Assembly: GCA_023238725.1 (NCBI GenBank)
Contig: CM041538.1
Span: 9,112,880-9,176,879 of the forward strand
Length of the DNA stretch: 64,000 nt
From: Scortum barcoo
Lineage: Eukaryota; Chordata; Actinopteri; Centrarchiformes; Terapontidae
Direction: 5' to 3'
Within the stretch, counting starts at the first letter, position 1; the number at the start of each line of letters is the position of its first letter. The translations under genes and the position numbers were made by a program. Shown in pieces: positions 14,617 through 23,895 of this stretch. The notes below the pieces were generated by a model. The model made no database searches and was not told where the DNA came from. It saw nothing but the letters and a program-made list of their open reading frames with translations.

Positions 14617-14717
14617 AGTGTCCTTGAGCAAGAAACTTAACCCCAAATTGGTCCTGATGCATGTGTATAGGGAGGAAAATCAAAGTCACTTTAGGCAAAA
14701 GCATCTGCCAAATGAAA
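14617..14717 (+). repeat. Dispersed repeat with GTGTCCTTGAGCAAGAAACTTAA
   Basis: AGTGTCCTTGAGCAAGAAAC, TTAACCCCAAATTGGTCCTG, and GTCACTTTAGGCAAAAGCAT followed by CTGCCAAATGAAA. This is a familiar fish interspersed repeat module, here degenerate. It lies about 110 bp before a SINE piece. Confidence 0.55.
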
Positions 14718-14828
14718 GTTATGAAAGGGTTGTGCAGGTTTACAAAGCGAACTTTTTTAGGCATTTGAGCCATTATTGGATAACAACAGTTGAGATGCTA
14801 ACAGGAAACATGTGAGAATAAGAGGGGC

Positions 14829-14924
14829 TTGACATGCAACAGAAATCCCTGCTGCAGCTGAATCGAACCAGGGGCATTGCTCTTGCATGGCAGGCATTTT
14901 AGCCAGCAGACCACCAGAATGGCC
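14829..14924 (-). repeat. tRNA-like SINE fragment
   Basis: Plus-strand text GACATGCAACAGAAATCCCT, GAATCGAACCAGGGGCATTG, GCATGGCAGGCATTTTAGCC and GACCACCAGAATGGCCAT. In reverse complement it resembles a tRNA-type promoter region: GGTTCGATTC for box B, and TGGTGGTCTGCTGGCTAAAA for box A. The spacing and altered bases indicate a SINE, not a working tRNA gene. Confidence 0.6.
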
Positions 14925-15402
14925 ATCTGACAACTGGAATATAACCTTTTAACCAGCTTTGAGCATGAATGAATGAACAAAAAAATGATCTGGCCTCATT
15001 CATCACTTCTATAAATATTATATAAAAAGAAGATTCATGAATAAATATTTTATTTTTATTTTAATATAAATCTAACATAATGTATGTCATATTTTTATAC
15101 AAAATTGCAAAATGAGGCAAGAATATTGAGAGATTTCTTTCGTGCCTTGAGCACTCAAAGTATGCAAGGCATGCAGTTTTGGCTTTACATTATTTATCTG
15201 TCTGTGTACAGAATTAAAGGAATGTAATGATGCGGTCTGACAGAGCTGCGTGTAATGCGGAGTGATTGTGCCGTACTGCAGGTATTTACGTATCATATTA
15301 TTGTGTCAGCATGTGCATGTTTGTGCAGTGTGTGGGCATAGACAATGGGCCTTTGTCTCTCTGCATCCTATTTTTCTCCCGTGGGCTGACACAGACATTG
15401 AT

Positions 15403-15439
<37 letters not shown>
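15403..15439. repeat. (CA)n microsatellite
   Basis: About 18 CA units. Confidence 0.97.
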
Positions 15440-15442
<3 letters not shown>

Positions 15443-15560
15443 CTCCACACAGTTCCTCCTGGCTTCCGTCAAGTAACAACAGTTTAGAGACAGCAAAACA
15501 GGAACAATCTGATCTTCTCTTCCTGCCTCACACTTCCTGCCCTCCCCCTCCACCGGTGAC

Positions 15561-15606
15561 GAGAGAACGAGAGAGAGAGAGAGCAAAAGAGAGAGAGAGA
15601 GAAAGA
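15561..15606. repeat. (GA)n purine tract
   Basis: Imperfect GA repeat on the plus strand with short interruptions. Its pyrimidine strand faces gene direction. Confidence 0.9.
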
Positions 15607-15900
15607 GCGCCATGGGGATGAACATGAATAAGAGACAGGGAGGGAAAGTGGGAGAGGGGGAGACACGGGCAGTATGGTATGGCTGTGGTGTGTGTGTGTT
15701 TATGTGAATAGGAGGTGGTCGGCAGTGAGGATGTGTGACCTGAGATCAGGGGGAAACAGCATGAGGGGAGATTCTATGGTGGGCAGGTGCCAACTGTGCA
15801 CAACCAAACTGCAATATATGACGCATGTATCAGTCAAATCATGCATCACTTTGTAAAGTTTGTAAGTAAATACTTTTAAGGGAAATTTTGAATGAAGATT

Positions 15901-16050
<150 letters not shown>

Positions 16051-16656
16051 GATTATATTCTCAATTACACAATTTCTTAAAGCCTAAGGAGATGTCTTCA
16101 AATAGCTTTTTTTTGTCTAACCAACAGCATATGTAATATACAATTAAAGCTGCAGAAAATATACATCTATTACAGAAAATTAGGAAATTTTCTGTTTTTC
16201 TGAAATTTTCTGCATTTAAACAATGTGTGGGCCAGAAGAGTAAGATTTGAGAGAAATAAGAGGATACATTTCTTGTTGGTTTTTCATGGGATTTGTTAAT
16301 AATAACAGAAGACAAAATTAAAGTCTCACCCTTTAATGAGCTTTTAAGACTAAAATACTAATTTCATGTAACTTTTTTTCTTGAATCTGCTCTGCTACGA
16401 TCAAAAACCGTCCATAGGATAAACACAAGCCAGAAATGCATGTGAAGAAAATTAAAGTATGTTCTGCATATACATGAGGAGTAGATGAGTGTTTATTTGC
16501 AGAGTTCCTGCAATCAGACGTACTTTAACTTAGCCATGCAAAAAGTGAATTTATCGTAATACATAATATAGTGATGACCTTGTTTGGCCTAACTCAGAAA
16601 GGTCATATTGCACGCTATGGAGCTGGTTTACCAGATACACACTCACACATTTTCCC

Positions 16657-16696
16657 AACACACACACACACACAGCGCACACACACACACACACAA
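16657..16696. repeat. Interrupted (CA)n microsatellite
   Basis: Two CA runs separated by GCG; another CA-rich patch lies at about 16830..16863. Confidence 0.93.
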
Positions 16697-17750
16697 ACCC
16701 TGAGCACCTGATGAGCTGCGGTTCTGAAGGAGGAAGTGAAAAGTCAGTCCATCTGCTTTGACAGGAAGTCAACAGAAGCCACATACAGGCATGCTGACGT
16801 CAATCAGAGCCACAGGAACACCTCCCCACAGCACACACACACACGCTCACTCACACACACACACTCGCATTGCTCACAATGATACATATCTGCCACAATA
16901 CACTCATTCGAATCACACACCTTACCAATCCGCAGTTGCAAAATTGCGAACTTAAAATACCGTTGCGCACTGAATACTCCATCAAACACACGTCAGTACA
17001 CACACAGGGTATAAACATAAAACATGACTTCATACATTTCAGTAATAACACCTACAGTACACGCAGAGTGAAACACGCTGAATAAAACCTTTTGCTTGAT
17101 GTTTTATGAAAAAGAAAACACTGTTACCCTTGTGAAACTGACTGAGGCTTCATTTTCACTTTGATGTTGTATCTGACCCAAGTTGGGTTCATGTAAAATA
17201 TGCTGCTTATTTAATGGTTAACTACACTCAGTTTCGTTGTTGTTCATCTCCTTAACACAACAACACATGTCACTGTTTTCAATGTTCTGCCTGAAATGTG
17301 GGAACATCTGCTTACAGATGTGAGCTTAAAGGTTTTGGATGGATTGCAGTGTAGTAGATTATGAAGCAAGAATAGTTTTAGAAATTTTACTTTACTTTTT
17401 CATGGCATGAAAAGTTGTTATCAATTATTAAAATATCTGTGAAATAGTTTAGCTGCCTTTTAATCCTCCAGGAGGCGAGTGTTTGATAGTAAAAGATAGA
17501 TTCTGGGTGGTGTATAACATTGAATCAATAGTGTAGAATCCACAAATGTAAAGATTATCAGAGTGAAAAAGACCTTTCTATTATATTTTTTATCTTTACT
17601 TTATCTTAATTCTAAACAATATCACCTGAATGCAATAAAATGAAAAAATGAAATACAAAAATACTTTAACACTTTCATATTTTAAAAATTATTATAAAAC
17701 ACAAAATTACAGAAGCACATGTTGTTGTTCCAGAAAAACAAAAATGGACC

Positions 17751-18243
17751 AGTATCATGCTATAACATGAAAAGGTTATTGTTATAACAATATACTACGT
17801 ATCTTGCTATAACATGAAATGTTTCACATTATAACGTGATAACTTATATGTCATAGGGTGGAACTTATATTTGAAAGAGAAGTGCAGAGAATGGATAAAC
17901 TAAGGAATATGGCTCATTTGATCAAATTGTACTTCCTGCTTGGTTGAGACAGGGCGACATTCTGCTGTTACTGAGCACGTTTTATAATGTTGTGGTAAGT
18001 ATGTTTATACTAAGAGAGATTTTTAAAATGCATGGGGCTGCAAGGAAGGAAGAATGAGTCTGACCCTCTGGAGGGAGCACCCAAACATCCGTACATATTA
18101 CGGTTAGTCCACTTCAATGTAATGTGAAATCATGTTATGATAATAGTTACTGCAAGTTTCTTGTTATGATGAAGTTTGTATGTCATAATAACGTGGAATG
18201 GGTAAGTACAAATAACGTTGCTTGTTATAGCAATAAACTTTTT
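17751..18243. repeat. Inverted-repeat element rich in TTATAAC motifs
   Basis: The left part (17751..17845) repeats TATAACATGAAA/TTATAACGTGATAA several times. The right part (18121..18243) carries the reverse-complement flavour (TTTCTTGTTATGATGAAGTT, GTTATAGCAATAA). Between them is about 275 bp of unrelated sequence. This is consistent with a short non-autonomous DNA transposon whose ends are built from small sub-repeats. No coding content. Confidence 0.45.
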
Positions 18244-19044
18244 ATAGTATTTTGTGATAATGATCTGATCTGCTTTTCTTTTTCTGCTATGGCAGCAATA
18301 AGTTGCTGTACAACATTGCTGAAATATCACATGTTAAACCAATATGATGAACTTGCAAGCAAACAGCTGCTTAGGTGCTGAGCAGATTATGTAGTGAGCT
18401 GAAACTCGCTATAGAGCTCCATAAAGTCAAGGAGAGCTGCAGATTCAGTCATAATTCTCTGTTCTCTTTTTATTTTTCCTGAAATCTCCAGTTTTAGTTT
18501 ACCTTTCCATGTTGTGGCTGAATGTGAGAGAGAGAGAGTGAAGCGCTTTTATTCTCCCCCTGCTTCAGTGTGATCTTAGGCCAATACCCCACAAACAAAC
18601 ACACACACATTTGTCTATGACACTTGTTGCCATAATGCATCCCTCATCCCATAATGCAAGCTTAACCATCACAACCACATTCTAACCCTAACTAACTCCA
18701 GCCCTAAACCTAGCCTAAACCTAATTTGAACCTTCCCCAAAAAAATGTCTCAGGCTTCAAACTCTCCTTGACTGGTCCTCACAACGCAGAAGTGTTCTTT
18801 ATACGACCATTTAGAACTGAACTGCTCCTCACAAAGGCAGCTTTACAAGCACACACAAATGTGGAATCTTCGAAAAAAATACCTCTAAGCTCACTGGATG
18901 CATATAAAGTGTGTGCAAATGGCCACGTAGCACACACCATGTATAGTGCTCATAATGTCACCTGTGCACGTACACATACATGCATACATACATGCTCGCA
19001 CAGTGCCTCTTACTGGCGTGGACGTGTACAGGCACACATATGTG

Positions 19045-19068
19045 ATACACACACACACACACACACAG
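19045..19068. repeat. (CA)n microsatellite
   Basis: About 12 CA units. Confidence 0.95.
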
Positions 19069-19484
19069 CTGCTTAAAGTCAAAAGTGATGAAAGAAAAAA
19101 AAAGGGAGGTTTGCTGTTATCTTTGAGCGAGCTGCTCTAATAGACCATACTGTGTGCGAGTCTGCATGCACATGAGTGTTTGTCTGAAATACCACTTCAA
19201 TTGTGTTTGAACAAGGTTAATGAGCTCGATGACAAAGTAGTCTGGACTACAATGTAGGAGCTGCAGACAGATGGCGAAAAAAGTGAAAGTCGTCACGTAC
19301 GCGGGTTCATGAGCAAAGGACGAGACGGAGGGAGGGAGGGAGGAGAGAATAATGAGGACGAGGAAAAAACAGTGGCAGGAGAAAGTTTGAGCCAGATGGA
19401 AACCAGACAAGTGAAAAAGATGTGCTCTTCACTCAGCTTTACAGAAGTCTGACACGTAGCAGGACATTCCTCTGAGCATCTTAC

Positions 19485-19537
19485 CTGGCAGACAAACTCT
19501 GGTGATTGGAGGCTGAGTCGTTGCTGCAGGCGACCTC
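19485..19537 (-). CDS. pde4b: pde4b exon: linker between UCR1 and UCR2
   Basis: 53-bp exon with the strong acceptor GTTTTACTTCTTCCAG and donor GTAAGATG on the minus strand. The first base completes the Lys codon from the previous exon; the rest reads RSPAATTQPPITRVCLP and ends in phase 1, ready for the UCR2 exon. This linker differs between PDE4 paralogs. The human PDE4B linker, as I recall it (KRSPAASQPPVSRV), matches best, while PDE4D has KRSPMCNQP and PDE4A has KRSPLGGP. This exon is the main reason for calling pde4b. It is one codon longer than human PDE4B because of the extra Thr in AATTQPP. The next exon, expected to begin with the EESYQKLA-type start of UCR2, was not seen anywhere below this point, so the following intron is at least 19.48 kb or the exon lies outside the window. 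Confidence 0.9.
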
Positions 19538-19624
19538 CTGGAAGAAGTAAAACAAAGAGTACAGAAAGAGAAAAGTGTTACAACATTACCATGTACACAG
19601 TATCAGCTGTACACAAGCTTCATC

Positions 19625-19935
19625 TTTAAAGGAATTATTCACCCAAATAACATTTCCACACAGTAACAGAGCTCAGCGGAATAATTCAACATTGATTGGC
19701 TTTACTGCCAAGAGTTAAATGAGAAGATCAAATCCACTGTCATGTCTGTATGATAAATATGAGCTACAGCCCAAAGCTAGTTAGCTTAGCTTATCATAAA
19801 GACTGGAAACACCAGGAAACAGCTCGCCTGGCTCTGTCCGAGAATAAAAAGAAATCTTCTTAGCAGCAGCTCAATACTAAAGCTTGCTACTAACTTAACA
19901 TGTGCAAGACTCCTGCTGCTCACACTTTAGGTTTT
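19625..19935 (+). repeat. Dispersed teleost repeat (TTAGCTTAGCTTATCATAAAG family)
   Basis: Carries GTTAGCTTAGCTTATCATAA, AGACTGGAAACACCAGGAAA, CAGCTCGCCTGGCTCTGTCC and AGCTTGCTACTAACTTAAC, a well-known order in fish intergenic and intronic repeats. Non-coding. Located 90 bp upstream in gene terms of the linker exon. Confidence 0.65.
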
Positions 19936-20826
19936 GTAACAATGTGCTGTATTTGTGAGCTTTAGTAGTGCTGAAGGGTGAATTTGCTCTCAGACCGAGC
20001 CGGGCTGAAGCTGAGCTGAGCGGCTGTAGTTTCGGGCTGAAGGGACAAACATGAGGCGTCTTCTCATCTAACTCTGGGCTAGAGAGCGAACCAGCGCATT
20101 TCCTAAAAATGACAAACAGTTCCTTTAACTGACTCTTAAAAGTATGACAGTGTTCTTTGTCTGTGCAGGAAATTGACGTGGGGTACCCCCCACCCACAGA
20201 ACGTAAAATGGATCATGAATTGGACCACTTTACTCAAGATGAAACTGTTCCTGAAGAGAGGTAATTACAGGTCATCAGTAAGCTTTTGCTGTTTTTTTCT
20301 GTAAGTATTGTTAATATTGTTAAAAAGGTGGTTTCTTAAGGGGACTAAACACTGTGCAGTATCTGTGATTGTGTGGTGAGCCAGCAGCTGACAGTGTATT
20401 GATTTCCTTTCAGCAGTGACTCATTGATCATCTGCCTGATCGTGTGTTGAATTTGTTCAGTATATGTGTGCATTAGCATGTTGGTCCACTTCTGTGTGTA
20501 CTTGTGTGTGTGTTTCAGCCCCTGCTCTTGTCTATGTGTGGGTGTCGAGACGAATGTAGGTCAGATTCAGCTTCAGGTATTCAATATGCCAAATGAGTGT
20601 TAAAACAGCCTGAGGATGAGCACAGAACTTTTAGCATCTTTAGATACTGACTCACACACACACACACAGACATAAGCTTTCACAATGAAGAATAGAGAGA
20701 AAGATGCCCTACATTTATATTTCCAGTACATCTGCATGTGCAGCCTCTCCTCCATTGGGAGACTGAAGGTGTTGCTGCAGCTTTAAAGATTTGTGTTGCT
20801 ATCATTACAGGGGAACTGATAAAATT

Positions 20827-21050
20827 CGTCATTCAATCAATCAATCAACCAATCAACCAAGTCAATTGATAGAAAATTCAAATCAGTAAATGTTAATGTC
20901 ACTGTTTCAACTTCTTAGTTGTGAGGATTTGCTGCTTTTCTCTGTTTATATCTTTTGGTTCAAAATTGTTGGTGGTACATAACAATTTTTCAGTATTTTA
21001 TGACTTTATGTAACCCAGACAATTAATAAATTAATTGAAATAAACAAATT
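20827..21050 (+). repeat. Dispersed teleost repeat (ATTAATCGATT-type), forward copy
   Basis: CAATCAATCAATCAACCAAT start, AATGTCACTGTTTCAACTTC, then GTGAGGATTTGCTGCTTTTC, ending AATTAATAAATTAATTGAAA. Same family as the copy at 32.7 kb, opposite strand. Lies in the intron after the frameshifted UCR1 exon. Confidence 0.65.
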
Positions 21051-21849
21051 GAAAGAGCAAAACCACAAGAATTAGTATTCTGTGAGATGTGTTTGTGTTG
21101 TGACGAGCCTTCTCATTTCTTTCCTAATTCAACTTCATTATATGTGAGACACAAATATGACGGGCTAGCCACTGAAGCTGTGTCAGCGGGAACAACAAAT
21201 AGTTTAAATGCATACCAATGAGGCATTCCATCTGTGTGAGCGTCTGTGGGTGTGTTTTCGTATTTGTACCTCGCCACAACAGAGCAATTCCTTATAGAGC
21301 ATCTTAACTGACCAACACATGGTTGGAAACTATTATTTAATTTAACAAGAGATTAAAGAGTAATGATGATCCTAAATGTGTACACACCAACTTTTATTTT
21401 GGCATCATTATAATATTAAGTTACTTTCAGTTTGTTATTAAATCCCCACTTTAAAATGTCTACGAATAGAAATCTGCATTTTGTGTCTGCCTGGGTATTT
21501 ATGTGCATTTGTGCGGGGCATGTGCTGTGTCTGTTCACCGGACTGCTCATCTGTGAGAAGCTGTGGTGTCAGGCGTCACATCTTAGTCTGTTTAAAGGTC
21601 AATACGTCCACCTTGTGGTGAAAACTGGAACTGCACACTGAGTGAAAATGCTCATCAACCTTTGCCTTTGACTGTTTTTTTGTGGGAAAAAGAAGTTCTT
21701 AAAAATTAATTGGATGTATTTTCACTTCCATAAGATGTACTGCATGATGTTTATACTGTTTAAGATCCACTTCCAAAGCATCTAAGTGGACTTTAAAAAG
21801 AAAAGAAGAAAATAATTTGTTTCTGTAGTCTCAACTCATAAAAACTTAC

Positions 21850-21921
21850 TTGCTGGAGGCACACTGGACATTGGTCAGTACGGTGAAGTTATTCCTCACA
21901 CTTCGAAGGACTTGCCAGGAC
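21850..21921 (-). CDS. pde4b: pde4b exon: end of UCR1, carrying a +1 frameshift
   Basis: Internal exon with good splice sites on the minus strand: acceptor TCCCTTCACTCCTCTAG and donor GTAAGTTTT. It should enter in phase 0 and leave in phase 2, so a 23-codon version needs 71 bp; 72 bp are present. It reads VLAS, then after one surplus base LRSVRNNFTVLTNVQCASS with two bases (AA) of the next Lys codon. The surplus base lies in the run at about 21908..21912 (plus strand GAAGGACTT where GAAGACTT is expected). Read literally from the previous exon, translation goes VLASPSKCEE and stops. No nearby alternative acceptor or donor restores frame, and skipping the exon also shifts frame. The residues on both sides are strongly conserved, so an assembly error or a very recent mutation is more likely than an old pseudogene. 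VLASLR through LTN forms the last UCR1 helix, which contacts UCR2. Confidence 0.9.
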
Positions 21922-22193
21922 CTAGAGGAGTGAAGGGAGAGATAATCATTAGGCTCAGTTTCACCATATAAAACCTTTACATTTTTTTTGGTACAGTTTC
22001 TGCTTGGCAGATATGTGATCATATAGAGTTAATCATTCTAAAATGGTACAGTTATACATTACATGCTTGTTTAAACTTTGCACTTTGGACACTGATGTTT
22101 TCACTTAATCACTGTTGGCCACTGCCCCACTGCTTAATTAGGATGGGTGGTAATATCTGACTCATTTTGGGTTACAGACACTACGATTCTTAC
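21922..22193 (-). other. pde4b: pde4b intron inside UCR1 (272 bp)
   Basis: Compact GT-AG intron between the 37-bp micro-exon and the last UCR1 exon. Donor GTAAGAATC follows the FAQ codons; the acceptor is TCCCTTCACTCCTCTAG. Nothing else was recognised inside. Confidence 0.9.
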
Positions 22194-22230
22194 CTGAGCA
22201 AAAGGCGTTACGATCAGGTCATCACCATGT
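22194..22230 (-). CDS. pde4b: pde4b 37-bp micro-exon in UCR1
   Basis: Very short internal exon, too small to show up as an open reading frame. On the minus strand the acceptor is a long pyrimidine tract ending TTTTTCCAG and the donor is GTAAGA. One base completes the Leu codon begun in the previous exon, and the next 36 bases read HGDDLIVTPFAQ with a phase 0 end. This peptide is essentially invariant among PDE4 proteins and joins the phosphorylated first half of UCR1 to its VLASLR helix. The 37-bp length and both phases agree with the family's usual gene structure. The intron before it is 1470 bp and the one after it is 272 bp. No defect is seen in this exon. Confidence 0.95.
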
Positions 22231-23700
22231 CTGGAAAAACAAAAGAGAGGAGGTATAAGATGCACAGAGCAAATATCAGGTTTTGCTGTTGCATAAAGCT
22301 CATAATGCTAAGTGCCTTCTGCCAGCGCGGTTATGGTGAAAAGCAAAGATTTTAAGTAATGCAATAAGCAATGACTACCGTGACCCAGCCAGCCTCATTA
22401 CTATAATTAACTGACAGAGAAAAAGGAATATGGGAGGATGGTTCATGGGTCAAAAACAGGAGTCTGCTGTTCCGGTGGGATTAACCTTGTTAGGCACTTA
22501 GCTCCAAGAGTGACCTATTTTTGTAAGCAGAGACAGGGCAAAATACTGAATTACTCCTCTGTGGGTTTCAAATCTTTGTCATGTTATGCAACATCTGGAG
22601 TCACCTTATACCCGACTCCCGCTACAGAGCACCAATCATCAGATCTTCCACTGGGGGGCACAGCAGCAGTGAAGCAGCAGCCACATCCGGCTGTACATCC
22701 AGTGGTGAGTTTAAGGATAAATAAAACAGCAGTCTGAGCTTTAAAAAGGCAAACAGCCAACCAATATGAGTAAAAATCTATTAATTCTGACAAAAGCACT
22801 ACAGTTTACCCAAGTTTTATTCAGCTTTATTTCCTTTTTCATCTGGGGATAATTCAGTATGGGAACTTTTCAGCTTTAACACTGCTGTCCCCCAGAGAAG
22901 ATCTGATGAAGATGAAACACAGGCATTATAAATACTTAAAGATACACGAAAACCGTCACTGACAGCATAAGATAAGTGGATTTTTGAACTGTAATCCGAT
23001 TATTATTATTATTACACAATCAAATAACTGATTCCAAGCAACTTTTAGCAAAGAAACGTAGATAATCAGTACTTTTTATTTAACAAACATGAAGAGAACA
23101 GTGGAAGGGGCTTCATTGTATTGTATTATGTATGTATGTATTGTATTATTTTACTTGTAAATTTGCATAAATTCTAAATGTCACCATAGATATTGATGTA
23201 AGAAAATATTCATATTGATACTCACATCACTCAGGCCCAGTTTTAATGTACTTCTCAATCAGTCAATTAACTAACAAAATATTGTCGTACAAAACAAGAT
23301 CCAACAAATAACATTGTTTTTTAATTGCTGATTTACAGTATCTTTATCGTCCACAAAATCAGATATTCACTTAAGAAAATTTTGTATATTTGCATCTTTT
23401 TAGGTTAATTCTTATTATACTGTGTCACAGATGGAAAGGACTAAGTTCAGCTGTACTGAAGGGAGGAGACGTTCCTGGTTGAGTGTGTTAACTTTAAACG
23501 CTGTCCGGGAGTTTGACTTCTACTGTGACAGTAACACAGGTGAGTGAAGCAGTGAGTAACTGAATAAATCTGATTGTAAATAAAAAGATTTTATTCACAA
23601 TTAATATTTTCCTATTCTCTGATGCTGGAACATATCGGTAGTAGTGCGTACTTGTGCCATGTGTGCATGCTGTGCATATCTGTGTGTGTTTTCTATTTAC
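22231..23700 (-). other. pde4b: pde4b intron inside UCR1 (1470 bp)
   Basis: GT-AG intron between the first UCR1 exon and the 37-bp micro-exon. Mostly AT-rich unique sequence with a small ATT repeat near 23003 and a (TGTA)n run near 23130. No coding or RNA feature was recognised. Confidence 0.9.
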
Positions 23701-23895
23701 AGTTCGGAGGCGATGGAGGAGTTTCGTGACATGGACTTGGGTGACAGATCATAGTCGCTGTCCGAGCGGTAGAGAAAGGACTCTCGGCGCTGATTGTGAC
23801 CGGGGAAGTTAGTGTGGAGGACCAGACCAGAGCCGGGGGAGGCCTGGGGGTCCAGAGGGCTGCAGCTGGTGGACGGGCCATTCTCCACATCGAAA
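23701..23895 (-). CDS. pde4b: pde4b exon: start of UCR1, with PKA site
   Basis: Internal exon of a cAMP-specific 3',5'-cyclic phosphodiesterase 4, which hydrolyses cAMP to AMP in the cytosol and in anchored signalling complexes. The exon is 195 bp. It is preceded on the minus strand by a pyrimidine-rich acceptor ending TTTTCAG and followed by the donor GTAAAT. Its first base completes a Cys codon from the upstream exon. It then reads FDVENGPSTSC, SPLDPQASPGSGLVLH, TNFPGHN, QRRESFLYRSDSDYDLSP, KSMSRNSSIASEL, and ends in phase 2. UCR1 is found only in long PDE4 isoforms, where it pairs with UCR2 to control dimer formation and activity. The RRESF motif (Ser at about exon residue 39) is the established PKA activation site of the family. 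The FPGH piece before QRRES is what I recall of PDE4B, and the linker exon supports that paralog. The two teleost copies (pde4ba, pde4bb) cannot be separated from this sequence alone. Confidence 0.95.

Larger units (their letters stand above)
19538..21849 (-). other. pde4b: pde4b intron between the linker exon and the last UCR1 exon
   Basis: 2312-bp GT-AG intron. It holds two dispersed teleost repeats (about 19625..19935 and 20827..21050) and a short (CA)n run near 20652. An open frame at about 21432..21641 has no recognisable homology. No further exon or RNA gene was recognised. Confidence 0.85.

Noticed and set aside
14829..14924. tRNA gene on the minus strand
   Set aside because: Promoter boxes are tRNA-like but the cloverleaf cannot be formed; it is better explained as a SINE relic.
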